From positions 1 to 24,591 of the forward strand of contig JAQXIG010000051.1 of the NCBI GenBank assembly GCA_029007685.1: DNA of 24,591 nt, written 5' to 3'. The notes below the pieces were generated by a model. That model saw only the letters and a list, made by a program, of their open reading frames with translations, was not told the origin of the DNA and did no database searches. Source of the stretch: a bacterium. GTDB taxonomy: Bacteria > Bacillota_I > Bacilli_A > RF39 > UBA660. Positions 24,518 to 24,591 of the stretch are shown here, one piece after another. Positions within the stretch are counted from its first letter, which is position 1. Each line of letters starts with the position of its first letter. Position numbers and translations under genes: made by a program.

Positions 24518-24591
24518 CCTTGGCGACGACCTATTTTTGCATTCACTATCGTCGGCGCTGAAGAGCTTAACTTCTGTGTTCGAGATGGGAA
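24518..24591 (-). rRNA. rrf: 5S ribosomal RNA, 3' part
   Basis: The minus strand carries the conserved 5S core CGAACACAGAAGTTAAGCTC, then TTCAGCGCCGACGATAGT and a 3' stem ending GTCGTCGCCAAGGA. This matches bacterial 5S rRNA from about position 40 to the 3' end. The 5' part lies beyond the window. It indicates that an rRNA operon is transcribed from the right towards this window. Confidence 0.95.

Noticed and set aside
1..24591. Full reassignment of UAA as a sense codon
   Set aside because: UAA ends herA, ylxM, tsaD, the acyl ligase and others at the expected family lengths, so it functions as a stop in most genes.
1..24591. CRISPR array or tRNA genes
   Set aside because: I found no regularly spaced direct repeats and no cloverleaf with a GTTCRA-type T arm in the intergenic regions.

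Overview
The window is AT-rich (I estimate about 30% GC), and every convincing gene lies on the minus strand. A partial 5S rRNA on the same strand sits at the right edge. The gene set (ftsY-ylxM-ffh, tsaE-tsaB-rimI-tsaD, a CotD-like coat protein, a NitT/TauT-type ABC transporter, strong AGGAGG ribosome sites, U-tailed terminators) points to a low-GC Bacillota, probably a Bacilli lineage close to the reduced RF39/Erysipelotrichales/Mollicutes-like groups. The lineage is inference. If rRNA transcription follows replication, the minus strand is the leading strand.

Layout from right to left, the direction of transcription: 5S rRNA end and terminator (24464-24591); decayed ISAs1-family transposase (about 23500-24414); a 1291-aa coiled-coil protein with one membrane segment and an 81-aa partner (19209-23344); a relic (18983-19200); the tsaE-tsaB-rimI-tsaD operon for the tRNA t6A modification, with a small membrane protein at its end (15926-18896); a substrate-binding protein / ATPase / permease ABC operon (13282-15815); a cluster of RNA hairpins (13008-13100); an internally deleted group II intron (10983-12689); an AMP-forming acyl ligase (9027-10865); a hybrid sensor kinase (7016-8959); an EEP-family nuclease/phosphatase (6128-6910); ftsY, ylxM, a HerA-type ATPase, a gene relic and ffh (1227-6055); a PHP phosphoesterase relic (629-1154); and a shortened CotD-like coat protein (145-357).

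The co-translational targeting genes are together: FtsY (receptor), YlxM and Ffh (SRP GTPase). A HerA-like ATPase and a relic separate ylxM from ffh. The t6A genes overlap by four bases at each junction, as expected for a translationally coupled unit.

The most striking feature is gene damage. ffh, normally essential, is intact except for one in-frame TAA at the Gln of the DxxxGQD motif. The hybrid kinase is intact except for one in-frame TAA just after its HisKA domain. Alongside these are relics of a PHP enzyme, a transposase, a group II intron reverse transcriptase and two unassigned genes. Either the genome is decaying, UAA is read through at some sites, or the assembly contains errors. 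The sequence alone does not decide among these.
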